Positions 33,227 through 44,700 of a stretch of DNA of 64,000 bases are shown here, one piece after another; position 1 is the first letter of the stretch, and each line of letters opens with the position of its first letter. The stretch comes from Streptomyces eurocidicus. Its GTDB lineage: Bacteria; Actinomycetota; Actinomycetes; Streptomycetales; Streptomycetaceae. A model generated the notes under the pieces. It searched no databases. It had not been told where the DNA came from and worked only from the letters and a program-made list of their open reading frames with translations. Where the stretch lies: positions 248,001-312,000 of the forward strand of contig NZ_LGUI01000011.1 in the NCBI RefSeq assembly GCF_002891295.1. Reading direction: 5' to 3'. The position numbers and the translations under genes are program-made.

Positions 33227-33954
33227 ACGGGGTCCCGCCGCTCCAGGAAGGCCGTCACGCCCTCGCGCGCCTCGTCCGAGGCGAACAGCCGGGCCGACAG
33301 GGCGGCCAGGGCGTCCGTGTCCCGGTCGAAGGCTCGCAGCGTTCCGGCGGTCACCAGCCGCTTGGACTCGGCGAGCCCCTGCGGGGAGGCGGCCCGCAGC
33401 CCGTCCAGCACCGCGGGCAGCACCTCACCGGGCTCGCCGGCCACGGTGATCAGCCCGATCCGGGCGGCCTCGGCGGCGTCGAAGCGCTCCCCGGTCAGGT
33501 AGTAGCGGGCGGCGGCGCCCGGCTGGAGCCGGGGCAGCAGCGGTATGGAGATCACGGCGGGGGCCAGCCCCAGCCGCGCCTCGGTGAAGGCGAACGAGGA
33601 ACCCTCGCCCGCCACGGAGATGTCACAGGCCCCGAGCAGCCCCAGGCCACCGGCCCGGACGTGCCCGGTGACGGCGGCGACGACGGGCTTGGGCAGCTCG
33701 ACGACGGCGCGCATCAGCCGTACGAGCCCGAGGGGCGCCGCCCCGCCCGCCCCGGCCTCGCTCAGATCGGCCCCGGCACAGAAGGTGTTGCCGGTGTGGG
33801 TGAGCAGCACGGCCCGGGTGCCCGGGTCGTCCGCCGCCGCGGCGAGCGCCTCGTACAGCTCCTGGACGAGCCGGGCCGAGAGGGCGTTGCGGTTGTGCGG
33901 CGAATCGAGCGTCAAGCGGGTGATGCCGTGCTCGCGCACGCGGCGGACCACCAT
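33214..33954 (-). CDS. Enoyl-CoA hydratase/isomerase family protein
   Basis: 246 residues from ATG 33954 with GGAGGG seven bases upstream. Crotonase fold: RLTLDSPHNRNALSARLVQE, GNTFCAGADLSEAG (oxyanion loop) and VVAAVTGHVRAGGLGLLGAC (second oxyanion segment). The acid/base region SSFAFTEARLGLAPAVISIP has Glu at one catalytic position. It should hydrate an enoyl-CoA from the preceding dehydrogenase, or a glutaconyl-CoA-type product of the carboxylase. It is 14 bp from the dehydrogenase gene, so co-transcribed. Confidence 0.92.
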   Translation of the reverse strand: MVVRRVREHGITRLTLDSPHNRNALSARLVQELYEALAAAADDPGTRAVLLTHTGNTFCAGADLSEAGAGGAAPLGLVRLMRAVVELPKPVVAAVTGHVRAGGLGLLGACDISVAGEGSSFAFTEARLGLAPAVISIPLLPRLQPGAAARYYLTGERFDAAEAARIGLITVAGEPGEVLPAVLDGLRAASPQGLAESKRLVTAGTLRAFDRDTDALAALSARLFASDEAREGVTAFLERRDPVWAR

Positions 33955-33968
33955 CGACAACCCTCCGA

Positions 33969-35132
33969 TCAGTAGGACTTGGGAAGACCCAGCGTCCGGT
34001 GCGACACATAATTGAGGATCATCTCGCGGCTGACCGGGGCGATCCGCGCCACCCTCGCCGCGGTCACCAGCGAGGCGAGCCCGTACTCGGTGGTGAGGCC
34101 GTTGCCGCCCAGGGTGTGGACGGCCTGGTCGACGGCGCGCACGGCGGCCTCGGCGGCGGCGTACTTGGCCATGTTGGCGGCCTCGCCCGCGCCCGCGTCG
34201 TCGCCCGCGTCGTAGAGCGCGGCGGCCTTGGTGGTCATCAGCCGGGCCAGTTCGAGCTCGATGTGGCATCGGGCGAGCGGGTGGGCGAGGGCCTGGTGGG
34301 CGCCGATGGGCTCGGACCACACCTGGCGGGTGCGGGCGTAGTCGACGGCCCGGCCGAGTGCGTAACGGCCCATGCCGGTCGCGAAGGCGGCGGTCATGAT
34401 CCGCTCGGGGTTGAGCCCGGCGAACAACTGAAGCAGCCCGGCGTCCTCGGACCCGACAAGAGCCTCACCCGGCAACCTCACCTCGTCCATGACCAGCTCG
34501 AACTGCTTCTCAGGAGCGGCGAGTTCCATGGATATCCGATTCCACTGAAACCCGGGAGCCTCACGCTCCACGATGAACAGACAGGGCTTCAGGGCGCCCG
34601 TCCGGGCGTCCTCGGTACGCCCCACGATCAGGGTGGCGTCGGCGATGTCGACGCCGGAGACGAACACCTTCCGGCCACTGAGAACCCAGTGGTCACCGTC
34701 CCTCCGGCCGGTCGTGGTGATGCGGTGGGAGTTGGACCCGGCGTCGGGCTCGGTGATGCCGAAGGCCATCCGGAGGGTGCCGGAGGCGAGCCCGGGGAGC
34801 CATCGCTCCTTCTGGGCGGCGGTGCCGAAGCGGGAGATCACGGTGCCGCAGATGGCGGGCGAGACGACCATCATGAGCAGCGGGCACCCGGCGGCCCCGA
34901 GCTCCTCCAGAACGAGGGCGAGCTCGGTGATCCCACCACCTCCACCGCCGTACTCGACGGGGAGATTCACGCCCAGATAGCCGAGCTTGCCGGCCTCGGC
35001 CCAGAGTTCGTCGGGCTGCTTGCCGTCGCGGACGACGGCGGTGGTGTACTCGCGGCCGTAGCGCTTGCCCAAGGCGGCGACGGCGGCGCGCAGGTCACGG
35101 AGTTCCTGGCTCTCGATGAGGGCGTTGCTCAT
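33969..35132 (-). CDS. Acyl-CoA dehydrogenase
   Basis: 387 residues from ATG 35132, overlapping the carboxylase alpha stop as ATGA. Signature blocks are MAFGITEPDAGSNSHRITTT (FAD/substrate), RKVFVSGVDIADATLIVGRT, and the C-terminal VDQAVHTLGGNGLTTEYGLA. In Liu/Atu-type pathways this enzyme makes the alpha,beta-unsaturated acyl-CoA (isovaleryl- or citronellyl-CoA dehydrogenase); which chain is used here is not shown. FAD-dependent, electrons to ETF. Confidence 0.92.
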   Translation of the reverse strand: MSNALIESQELRDLRAAVAALGKRYGREYTTAVVRDGKQPDELWAEAGKLGYLGVNLPVEYGGGGGGITELALVLEELGAAGCPLLMMVVSPAICGTVISRFGTAAQKERWLPGLASGTLRMAFGITEPDAGSNSHRITTTGRRDGDHWVLSGRKVFVSGVDIADATLIVGRTEDARTGALKPCLFIVEREAPGFQWNRISMELAAPEKQFELVMDEVRLPGEALVGSEDAGLLQLFAGLNPERIMTAAFATGMGRYALGRAVDYARTRQVWSEPIGAHQALAHPLARCHIELELARLMTTKAAALYDAGDDAGAGEAANMAKYAAAEAAVRAVDQAVHTLGGNGLTTEYGLASLVTAARVARIAPVSREMILNYVSHRTLGLPKSY

Positions 35133-37222
35133 GGCGTGTGCTCCTCGGATTCGACGACGGCGAGCAGGGTGCCGACCTCGACCTGGCGGCCGGGGACGGC
35201 GTGCAGGGCGGTGAGGGTGCCGGAGGCGGGGGCGACGACGCGGTGCTCCATCTTCATGGCCTCCAGCCACAACAGCGGCTCCCCCGCCTTCACGGACGCG
35301 CCCACGGCGACCCCGTCGGCGACCCGGACGACGGTGCCGGGCATGGGGGCGAGCAGGGAGCCGGGGACGACCTGGGCCCGGGGCTCGGAAAAGCGGGGCA
35401 GGGAGACCAGGGAGAAAGGCCCGACATGGACGACGGAATCCCCGTACACATGAACGCCAAAAGAATGCCGGACCCCCTGAACCTCCAGAACGACTTCCCC
35501 CACTCCCAGACGGACGAGCCGCACCCCGGGAAACCCCTCGACCGAGAGCCCGCCCCGCCCCGGCAGATACCGGATCTCGACCTCCTCGCCCCCCGGCTCG
35601 GCGCGGAAGCGCTTGACCTGCGGCTGGGAGGGAACGTTGCGCCAGCCGCCGAAGGGCGAGGGGGAACGGGCGGCGGATTCGAGGGCCGCGGCAAGAGCGG
35701 CGAGCCGCAGGGCACAGGGATCGGGAGCGGCGACGAGGGAGTCCAGATGCCGCTCGTAGAACCCGGTGTCGAAGCGCACTTCGAGGAAATCGGGATGCCG
35801 GAGGGACCGGACGAGCAACTCCCGGTTGGTGACGGGCCCATGGACAAGGGCGAGCTCCAGCTCACGGGAGAGGCGGCGGACGGCCTCGTCCCGCGTCGGC
35901 GCCCAGGCGATGACCTTGGCGAGCAGCGAGTCGTAATGCGTCCCGACCAGATCACCGGCGTCGAAGCCGGAGTCGACACGCAGCGAGGGGGACGGACCGG
36001 CGGCCGAGGAACTGCGGGAGGCGACGGGGTCGGAGGGGCAGGGGTCCGGGGCGCTTACGTGTATTTGCGGGCCCAAGGAGGGGGTTCGCTCGCGTTCCGG
36101 GGTTCCGGGCCCGTAAATATACGGCCCCGGGCCCCTGCCCCGGAGGCCCCGGCGCCGCACCCCGCCCGGCTCCGCACCCACGGACAGCTCGAACACCCGC
36201 CCAGAGGAGGGAAGCCACCCCCGCGAAGGATCCTCCGCGTACAGCCGAGCCGACACCGCGTGCCCCGAAGGCGAAGGCGCCGACCCCAGCGCCGCCCCCT
36301 CGGCCACCCGGATCTGGAGCGCCACCAGGTCCACGCCGTACACCAGCTCCGTCACCGGATGCTCCACCTGGAGCCGGGTGTTCATCTCCAGGAAGAAGGC
36401 CCGTCCGTCCTTCCCGACCAGGAACTCGACGGTCCCGGCCCCGACGTACCCCACGGCCCGCGCACCGGCCACGGCGAACCCCTTGAGCGCGGAGAGCACC
36501 TCGCCGGACAGCCCGGGAGCCGGCGCCTCCTCGATCACCTTCTGGTGCCGCCGCTGAAGGGAACAGTCCCGGGTCCCGAGCGCCCACACCGCACCGGCCC
36601 CGTCCGCCAAAACCTGCACCTCGACGTGGCGCCCACCCTCGACGTACGGCTCGACGAACACGGATCCGTCGCCGAACGCGGCAGCGGCCTCAGCACGGGC
36701 GGAAACGACAGCGGCGGACAGCACGTCGAGCGACCGCACGACACGCATCCCCCGCCCGCCCCCACCGGCGGACGCCTTGACGAGCACCGGCAGCTCACCG
36801 GCACCGACGGCACCGGGGTCCAGGGCGTCCAGGACCGGCACACCAGCGGCGGCCATCAGCGACTTGGCCCGCGTCTTGGACGCCATCGCCTCGATCACGG
36901 ACGGCGGCGGCCCGATCCACACCAGCCCGGCGGCGAGGACGGCCGTAGCGAAGTCCGCGTTCTCGGACAGGAAGCCGTAGCCGGGATGGACGGCGTCGGC
37001 CCCGGCGGCGAGCGCGGCCGCGACGACGAGGTCGCCGCGCAGATACGTGTCGGCGGGCGCGGCGCCCGGCAGCCGGACCGCCGCGTCGGCCTCGCGCACA
37101 TGGCGGGCGGAGGCGTCGGGGTCGGAGTGCACGGCGACGGTGGCGATGCCGAGTTCGCGGCAGGTGCGGAAGACGCGGCAGGCGATCTCGCCGCGGTTGG
37201 CGACGAGGACGGAACGGATCAC
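35129..37222 (-). CDS. Acyl-CoA carboxylase alpha subunit (biotin carboxylase + BCCP) with a palindrome-derived insertion
   Basis: 697 residues from GTG 37222 (GAGG upstream). ATP-grasp biotin carboxylase: VLVANRGEIACRVFRTCREL, VLVKASAGGGGRGMRVV, GTVEFLVGKDGRAFFLEMNT, RLQVEHPVTELVYGVDLVAL. The BCCP domain ends with biotin site LWLEAMKMEHRVVAPASG. Residues about 355-410 are odd: between GAEPGGVR and LRVDSGFDAGDLVGTHYDSL lies a roughly 55-residue Arg/Gly/Pro/Ser stretch (GRGPGPYIYGPGTPERERT) encoded by a large palindrome. In relatives the two flanks are nearly joined. The frame is kept, so activity may survive. Works with the beta subunit directly upstream. Confidence 0.92.
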   Translation of the reverse strand: MIRSVLVANRGEIACRVFRTCRELGIATVAVHSDPDASARHVREADAAVRLPGAAPADTYLRGDLVVAAALAAGADAVHPGYGFLSENADFATAVLAAGLVWIGPPPSVIEAMASKTRAKSLMAAAGVPVLDALDPGAVGAGELPVLVKASAGGGGRGMRVVRSLDVLSAAVVSARAEAAAAFGDGSVFVEPYVEGGRHVEVQVLADGAGAVWALGTRDCSLQRRHQKVIEEAPAPGLSGEVLSALKGFAVAGARAVGYVGAGTVEFLVGKDGRAFFLEMNTRLQVEHPVTELVYGVDLVALQIRVAEGAALGSAPSPSGHAVSARLYAEDPSRGWLPSSGRVFELSVGAEPGGVRRRGLRGRGPGPYIYGPGTPERERTPSLGPQIHVSAPDPCPSDPVASRSSSAAGPSPSLRVDSGFDAGDLVGTHYDSLLAKVIAWAPTRDEAVRRLSRELELALVHGPVTNRELLVRSLRHPDFLEVRFDTGFYERHLDSLVAAPDPCALRLAALAAALESAARSPSPFGGWRNVPSQPQVKRFRAEPGGEEVEIRYLPGRGGLSVEGFPGVRLVRLGVGEVVLEVQGVRHSFGVHVYGDSVVHVGPFSLVSLPRFSEPRAQVVPGSLLAPMPGTVVRVADGVAVGASVKAGEPLLWLEAMKMEHRVVAPASGTLTALHAVPGRQVEVGTLLAVVESEEHTP
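36035..36141. repeat. Large palindromic element inside the carboxylase alpha gene
   Basis: Left arm 36035-36074 and right arm 36107-36141 are complementary over most of their length. Both contain GGGGCAGGGG, and GTATTTGCGGGCCC on the left pairs with GGGCCCGTAAATATAC on the right. The loop is 32 bases. The AT-rich TATTTGC/GTAAATA arms are unlike the surrounding coding sequence. It belongs to a different family from the GACGGGCTG elements. Confidence 0.85.
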
Positions 37223-37249
37223 GGAAGCCTCACTACGTAGTCCGGCAGC

Positions 37250-38844
<1,595 letters not shown>

Positions 38845-38848
<4 letters not shown>

Positions 38849-40578
38849 AGCAGCACCTCCGGTATCTCCAGGTGGCGCGAGCGCAGCCATTCGCCGACGG
38901 CCTTCGCCTGCGGGTCGAAGCGGGCCCGGGAGGCCACGCCCTCGCCGAGCAGCCCGTCGACGGTGAAGTTGAGCGCCCGCAGGTTGGGGAGGACGTGCCG
39001 CCGGACGGGGAACCGGGCGGTCTCCGGGAGGAGTTCGCGCAGCCGGTCGGCGGTGAGCTCGTGGGCGAGCCAGCGCCAGGCGTCGTCGTGGCGCGCCCAG
39101 ACGCCGATGTTCGCGCAGCCGCCCTTGTCGCCGCTGCGGGCCCCGGCGACGAGGCCGAGGGGGGCGCGGCGGGTGGGGCCGGGCGGCAGCGGCGGGGGCA
39201 GCGGGGGCGCCTCGTCCGGCGCCGGTTCTCCGGGGCGGCCCGGCTCCCCCGGGTCCGGCTCCCCCGGGTCCGCGACGGGGCCGGGCGGTACGCGCAGCCG
39301 GGTGCCGTCGGGCAGCACGGCGACCTGCCGCACGCTGTACGCGTCCACGTAGGCGGCCTCGAAGACGCCGTAGGGGGCGCCCTTGCCGGGCGGGGCGGTG
39401 ACGTGGAAGCCGGGGTAGCTCGCGAGGGCCAGCTCGACCGCGGCGCCGCTGACGGCGCGGCCGACGGCCTCCGGGTCGGGGTCGCGCACGACGAGGCGCA
39501 GCAGGGCGCTCGCCTCCTCCTGTACGGGCGCGTCGGCCCGGTCCGTACGGGCCAGGGTCCACCGGACCTCGGCGGGGCGGCGGCGGGCGAGGGCGGCGTC
39601 GAGCTGCTCGCGCACCATGCGGGCCTTGGCCTCGATGTCGAGGCCGGTGAGGACGAAGACGACCTCGTTGCGCCAGCCGCCCACGCGGGTCAGGCCGGTC
39701 TTGAGCGTGGCGGGCGGCGCCTCGCCGCGCACCCCGCTGATCCGCACCCGGTCGGGGCCCGCGTCGGTGAGCTCGACGGTGTCCAGGCGGGCGGTGACGT
39801 CCGGCCCCGGGTAGCGGGCGCCGGCCGTCTCGTACAGGAGCTGGGCGGTGACGGTGCCGGTGGTGACGGCGCCGCCGGTGCCGGGGTGCTTGGTGACGAC
39901 GGCGGAGCCGTCGGCGTGGATCTCGGCCAGCGGGAAGCCGGGGAGGCCGTCGGCGGCCGGCAGGTCCTGGAAGAAGGAGTAGTTGCCGCCGGTGGCCTGG
40001 GTGCCGCACTCCAGGACGTGCCCGGCGACGACGGCCCCGGCGAGCGGGTCCAGGTCCTCGGCGAGCCAGCCGAAGTGCGCGGCGGCGGGCCCGGTGACGA
40101 GGGCGGCGTCGGTGACCCGCCCGGTCACGACGACATCGGCGCCGGCCCGCAGACAGGCGGTGATCCCGGCGCCGCCCAGGTAGGCGTTGGCGGTGAGCAC
40201 GCCCTCGCCCCAGTCGCGCGCGGCGAGCAGGTCGTCGCCCTCGACATGAGCGACCCGCACATCGAGCCCGAGCCGCCGGGCGAGGTCCCGGATCCCGCCC
40301 GCGAGACCGGCGGGGTTGAGGCCGCCCGCGTTGGTGACGAGCTTGACGCCGCGCTCGACGGCGAGGCCGAGGCCCTCCTCAAGCTGGGCGAGGTAGGTCT
40401 TGGCGTAGCCGCGCCGGGGGTCGGCGAGCCGGTCGCGGCCGAGGACGAGCATGGTGAGCTCGGCGAGGTAGTCACCGGTGAGCACGTCGAGGGGCCCGCC
40501 GGTGAGCATCTCGCGGAGGGCGCCGAAGCGGTCGCCGTAGAAACCGGAGGCGTTGCCTATACGAAGGGGTTCGGTCAT
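38845..40578 (-). CDS. AtuA-like protein (DUF1446, acyclic terpene utilisation family)
   Basis: 577 residues from ATG 40578. Family blocks: LRIGNASGFYGDRFGALREM, TGDYLAELTMLVLGRDRLAD, VKLVTNAGGLNPAGLAGGIR, ANAYLGGAGITACLRAGADV and ARSGDKGGCANIGVWARHDD. AtuA is required for citronellol/geraniol breakdown in Pseudomonas, but its reaction is unresolved. An Asp/Pro/Glu/Gly repeat linker (residues about 440-475) separates the two domains. Coupled to the carboxylase, it points to branched or terpenoid acyl-CoA degradation. Confidence 0.9.
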
Positions 40579-40665
40579 CGGGGGGCTCCGGGGGCGGGGT
40601 GGGCGGCGGGGGGCCCACCACCGGTCCGGCCCGGGTCGGAGGCCGGCGCGCCCGGCGTTCGGCCG

Positions 40666-41580
40666 CTACGCATCCGGGCCTCGTCCGGTTTCCGGTCGGT
40701 CCGGGGTGCGGTCCCGGGACCCGGGTGGGCCGTCCGGCGGGCCGTCCGGCCGCGTGGCCCCGCTCGGCTCCCGGCCCGTGCCCGGCGGGCCCGCGAATGC
40801 CTGGGCGATGTCCAGCCACCGGTCCGCGTCCGGGCCGTGGGCGCGCAGGGCCAGGTCGTGGCGGTGGGCGCGCCGGGTGGCGAGGAGGCAGAAGTCGAGC
40901 GCCGGGCCGGTGACGCGCTGGGCGGCGCCCTCGGGCCCGTACGTCCACCGCGTCCGCCCGTCGGGGGCCAGGAGCTCGACGCGGAACTCCTCGGCGGGCG
41001 GGGTGAGCCCACGGGCCGTGTACGCGTGGTCGCGGGCCCGTACGCCGATGCGGGCCACGTGCCGCAGCCGGGCGGTGGGCCGGCGGCGCACCCCGAGGGC
41101 GTCCGCGATGTCCTGGCCGTGCGCCCAGGTCTCCATGAGCCGTCCGGTGGCCATCGAGGCGCCGCTCATCGACGTCCCGTACCAGGGCAGCCTCGCCCCG
41201 CGCGGTACGGCCGCGAGCACCCGCAGCACCTCGGCGCGGCCCGCCCGCCAGCGGGCCAGCAGGTCGGCGGGGGCGAGCGCGGCCAGGCGGGCCGCGCCGT
41301 CGTCCACGAAGGTGCCGGGCGAGACGACGGCCCGGCGGACCTCCTCGGCGAAGCCGCCGGGATCGGTCGCGGACTGCACGGCGCGTTCGTCGGTCCAGGC
41401 CAGATGGGCGATCTGGTGGGCGACGGTCCAGCCGGGGGCGGGGGTGGGTGCGGCCCAGCCACGGGGGGACGTGGCACCCCGCGCCACGTCCGGCGCTCCG
41501 GCGGCCGGACCGGACACGACGCGGTCCAGGTCCTCACCCTCCGCGCGCAGGTCAGCGAACACTTCCACCGGGTCGACCAC
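40666..41580 (-). CDS. TIGR03084-family DinB-like protein (mycothiol maleylpyruvate isomerase-related)
   Basis: 304 residues from GTG 41580 with GGGGGAG upstream. The DinB-type bundle shows the metal-ligand pattern TVAHQIAHLAWTDERAVQSA and METWAHGQDIADALGVRRRP, followed by the TIGR03084 C-terminal region (RLRHVARIGVRARDHAYTAR). The last 35 residues are low-complexity Arg/Pro/Gly. It is first in the catabolic operon (87 bp ahead of the AtuA-like gene). A thiol-transfer or isomerase role is likely but unproven. Confidence 0.85.
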   Translation of the reverse strand: MVDPVEVFADLRAEGEDLDRVVSGPAAGAPDVARGATSPRGWAAPTPAPGWTVAHQIAHLAWTDERAVQSATDPGGFAEEVRRAVVSPGTFVDDGAARLAALAPADLLARWRAGRAEVLRVLAAVPRGARLPWYGTSMSGASMATGRLMETWAHGQDIADALGVRRRPTARLRHVARIGVRARDHAYTARGLTPPAEEFRVELLAPDGRTRWTYGPEGAAQRVTGPALDFCLLATRRAHRHDLALRAHGPDADRWLDIAQAFAGPPGTGREPSGATRPDGPPDGPPGSRDRTPDRPETGRGPDA

Positions 41581-41738
41581 GCCGCACTCCCCCTCGGGAA
41601 CCGTGCCTTGACGAACAGTCAGGAATGGGCGAAGGCCGTCACCCGGCCCCGCCGCAGGGAGAGCGTGGCACCCGGGCGAAAAACAATCAAGCGTGCTTGC
41701 ATCTATTTTTCCGGCCCGGTTTCCCGGCCAACAAGGGT

Positions 41739-44700
41739 CTACGGGAGTGTGGTTGCCCGGCCTAGCCCTTCCGCGAGCACCTCGGCCAGGTGACGGGCGC
41801 GCGGCCCGCCACCCCCGCCGAGCTGCGCGACCTGCGTCCGGCAGGAGAACCCGTCGGCCAGCACCTCCGCCCCGGCCGGCGCCGCCCGCAGGGCCGGCAG
41901 CAGCCGCTCCTCCGCGCACGCCACGGACACCTCGTAATGCCCGCGCGCGAAGCCGAAGTCGCCCGCCAGACCGCAGCAGCCGCCGCTCAGCTCGCCGTCG
42001 AGCCCGGCGCGCTCACGGAGCCGCCGCTCGGCGGCGTCGCCCAGAACGGCGTGCTGGTGGCAGTGCGTCTGGCCGACCGCCGGGCGGCCGATCCAGGGCG
42101 GCTCCCAGTCCGGCGCGAACTCCTCGACCGCCTGGGCGAAGGTCCGTACGGACGCGGCGAGTTCCCGGGCCCGCGGGTCGCCGGGGAGCAGCTCCGGCAG
42201 GTCGGTACGGAGGGCGGCGGCGCAGCTGGGCTCCAGGACGACGACGGGCAGCCCCGCGGCCAGGGCGGGCGCCAGGGTGTCGAGGGTGCGGCGCAGGACG
42301 GTACGGGCGCGGCCGAGCTGCCCGGTGGAGATCCAGGTGAGGCCGCAGCAGGGCCGCCGCGGCGGCACGACGACGCGCAGTCCGGCGTCCTCCAGCACGG
42401 CGACGGCGGCCCGGCCGGCCTCGGGCGAGAGGTAGGTGGTGAAGGTGTCGGGCCAGAGGAGGAGGGTGGGGCGGTCGCCGGGGCGGGGTGCGGGGTCGGG
42501 GTGCGGCGGAGTGGGGTGCCGCTGCGCGGGGCCTTCTCCCCTCCCCGCCCCTTCCCGAATGTCCTCAAGCGCCGGACGGGCTGATTTCAGCCCGTCCGGC
42601 GCTCGATGACCGGAACCCCCTGTTTCGGAAAGCTCCGCCCACCCGCTGCGCCGCCGCACGGCACCTCGCCGCGCCCACCACCGCGTGAACGTCTCCCCCG
42701 CCAACTCCGGGAGTTCCCGTTCGGGAGCGATGCCCCCGAGCCGCTTCACGAGCGCCGCGACCGGCCGTACGCGCGCCAGCGGGCCGAGGACCCGGGCCGC
42801 GGGCGCCGCCGCCCGGAGCCACACCGGCAGCCACCCCATCGAGTAGTGCGCGGCGGGCCGCACCCGCCCCGCGTAGTGGTGGTGGAGGAACTCCGCCTTG
42901 TACGTGGCCATGTCCACGCCCACCGGGCAGTCGCTCCGGCACCCCTTGCACGACAGGCACAGGTCGAGCGCCTCCCGGACCTCCTCCGAACGCCACCCGT
43001 CCGTGATCACCCCGCCGCGGCCGCCCGCCAGCATCTCGTGCAGCAGCCGGGCCCGGCCGCGCGTGGAGTGCCGTTCCTCGCGCGTCACCCGGTACGAGGG
43101 GCACATCACGCCCGCGCCCCCGGCCGTCGTCTCACGGCACTTGGCGACGCCCACGCAGCGGCGCACCGCTCCGGCGAAGTCCCCGCCATCACCCGGATAG
43201 GCGAACCCGACCGGGACCGGCCGCTTCGGCAGGACCTCGAAGCGGAGGTTCTCGTCGAGGCGGTGCGGGCGGGCGAGGATTCCGGGGTTGAGGCCGCCCG
43301 CCGGGTCCCAGAGGTCCTTGAAGCGCGTGAAGAGCGCGACGACCTCCGGCCCGTACATCACCGGCAGCAGTTCGGCGCGCGCCTGCCCGTCGCCGTGCTC
43401 ACCGGAGAGCGAGCCCCCGTGGGCGACGACGAGCCCGGCGGCCTCGGCCGAGAAGTCCCGGAAGCGGCGTACGCCCGCCGGGCCCGTCAGGTCGAAGTCG
43501 ATCCGTACGTGGACGCAGCCGTCGCCGAAGTGCCCGTAGGGCGCGCCGCGCAGCCCGTACCGGCCGAGCAGCGCCCTGAACTCCCGCAGATACGCGCCGA
43601 GACGGCGCGGCGGCACCGCGCAGTCCTCCCAGCCGGGCCACGCCTCACCGCCGTCGGGGAGCCGGGTCGCGGTACCGGCGGCGTCGTCCCGTACCCGCCA
43701 CAGGGCGCGCTGCCCGGCCGGGTCGGTCACCACCTCGTGGCCCGTCGTCCCCGGCGCCGCCGCGCGGACGATCTCCTCCGCGCGGGCCCGGGCCTCCGCC
43801 GGGCCGGTGCCGCCGGTCTCGACGAACAGCCAGGCCGCGCCCCTCGGCAGCCCGGCCGCGCCCCTCGGCAGCCAGGCCGCGTCGCCCACCAGATCGGCGG
43901 CCATGCCCTCGACGGTCAGCGGGCCGAAGGGCAGCAGGAGGGGCGCCGCGTCGGCCGCCGCGCTCTCGTCCGCGTAGCCCAGCACGGCCAGGGCCCGCGC
44001 GCGCGGCGCCTCGACGAGCCGGACCGTGGCCTCCGTGACCACGCCGAGCGTGCCCTCGCTGCCGGTGAAGGCCCGCGCCACGTCGGTGCGCCGCTCGGGG
44101 AGCAGCGCGTCCAGGGCGTAGCCGGAGATGCGCCGGGGCAGCTCCGGGAACCCGGTGCGCAGCAGCGCCAAGTCCCCCTGGACGAAGGCGCGCAGGCCGT
44201 CGGCGAGGCGCGCGGGCAGCCCGTCGAGGCCCCGTCCGAGGCGGGCGCGCTCGCCTCCGTACGTGAGGACGTCCAGCCCGTGCACGTTGTCGGCGGTGGT
44301 CCCCCAGGCCACGGAGTGCGACCCGCAGGCGTTGTTCCCGATCATCCCGCCGAGGGTGCACCGCCCGTGCGTCGAGGGATCGGGCCCGAACGTCAGCCCG
44401 TACGCGCCCGCCGCGGCCCGCAGCGTGTCGAGGACGACACCGGGCTGGACGACGGCGGTACGGGCCTCCGGGTCGACGGCCTTGATCGCGTCCATGTGCC
44501 GGGTGAAGTCCAGCACGACGCCGGTGCCCGTCGCCTGCCCGGCGATCGACGTCCCGCCGCCCCGGGCCACGACCGGGACACCGTGCTCCCGGCAGACGGC
44601 GAGGGCGGCCGCGACGTCGTCGGCGTCGCGCGGGGCGACGACGCCGAGGGGGACGCGGCGGTAGTTGGAGGCGTCCATGGTGACGAGGGCGCGGGCGGCG

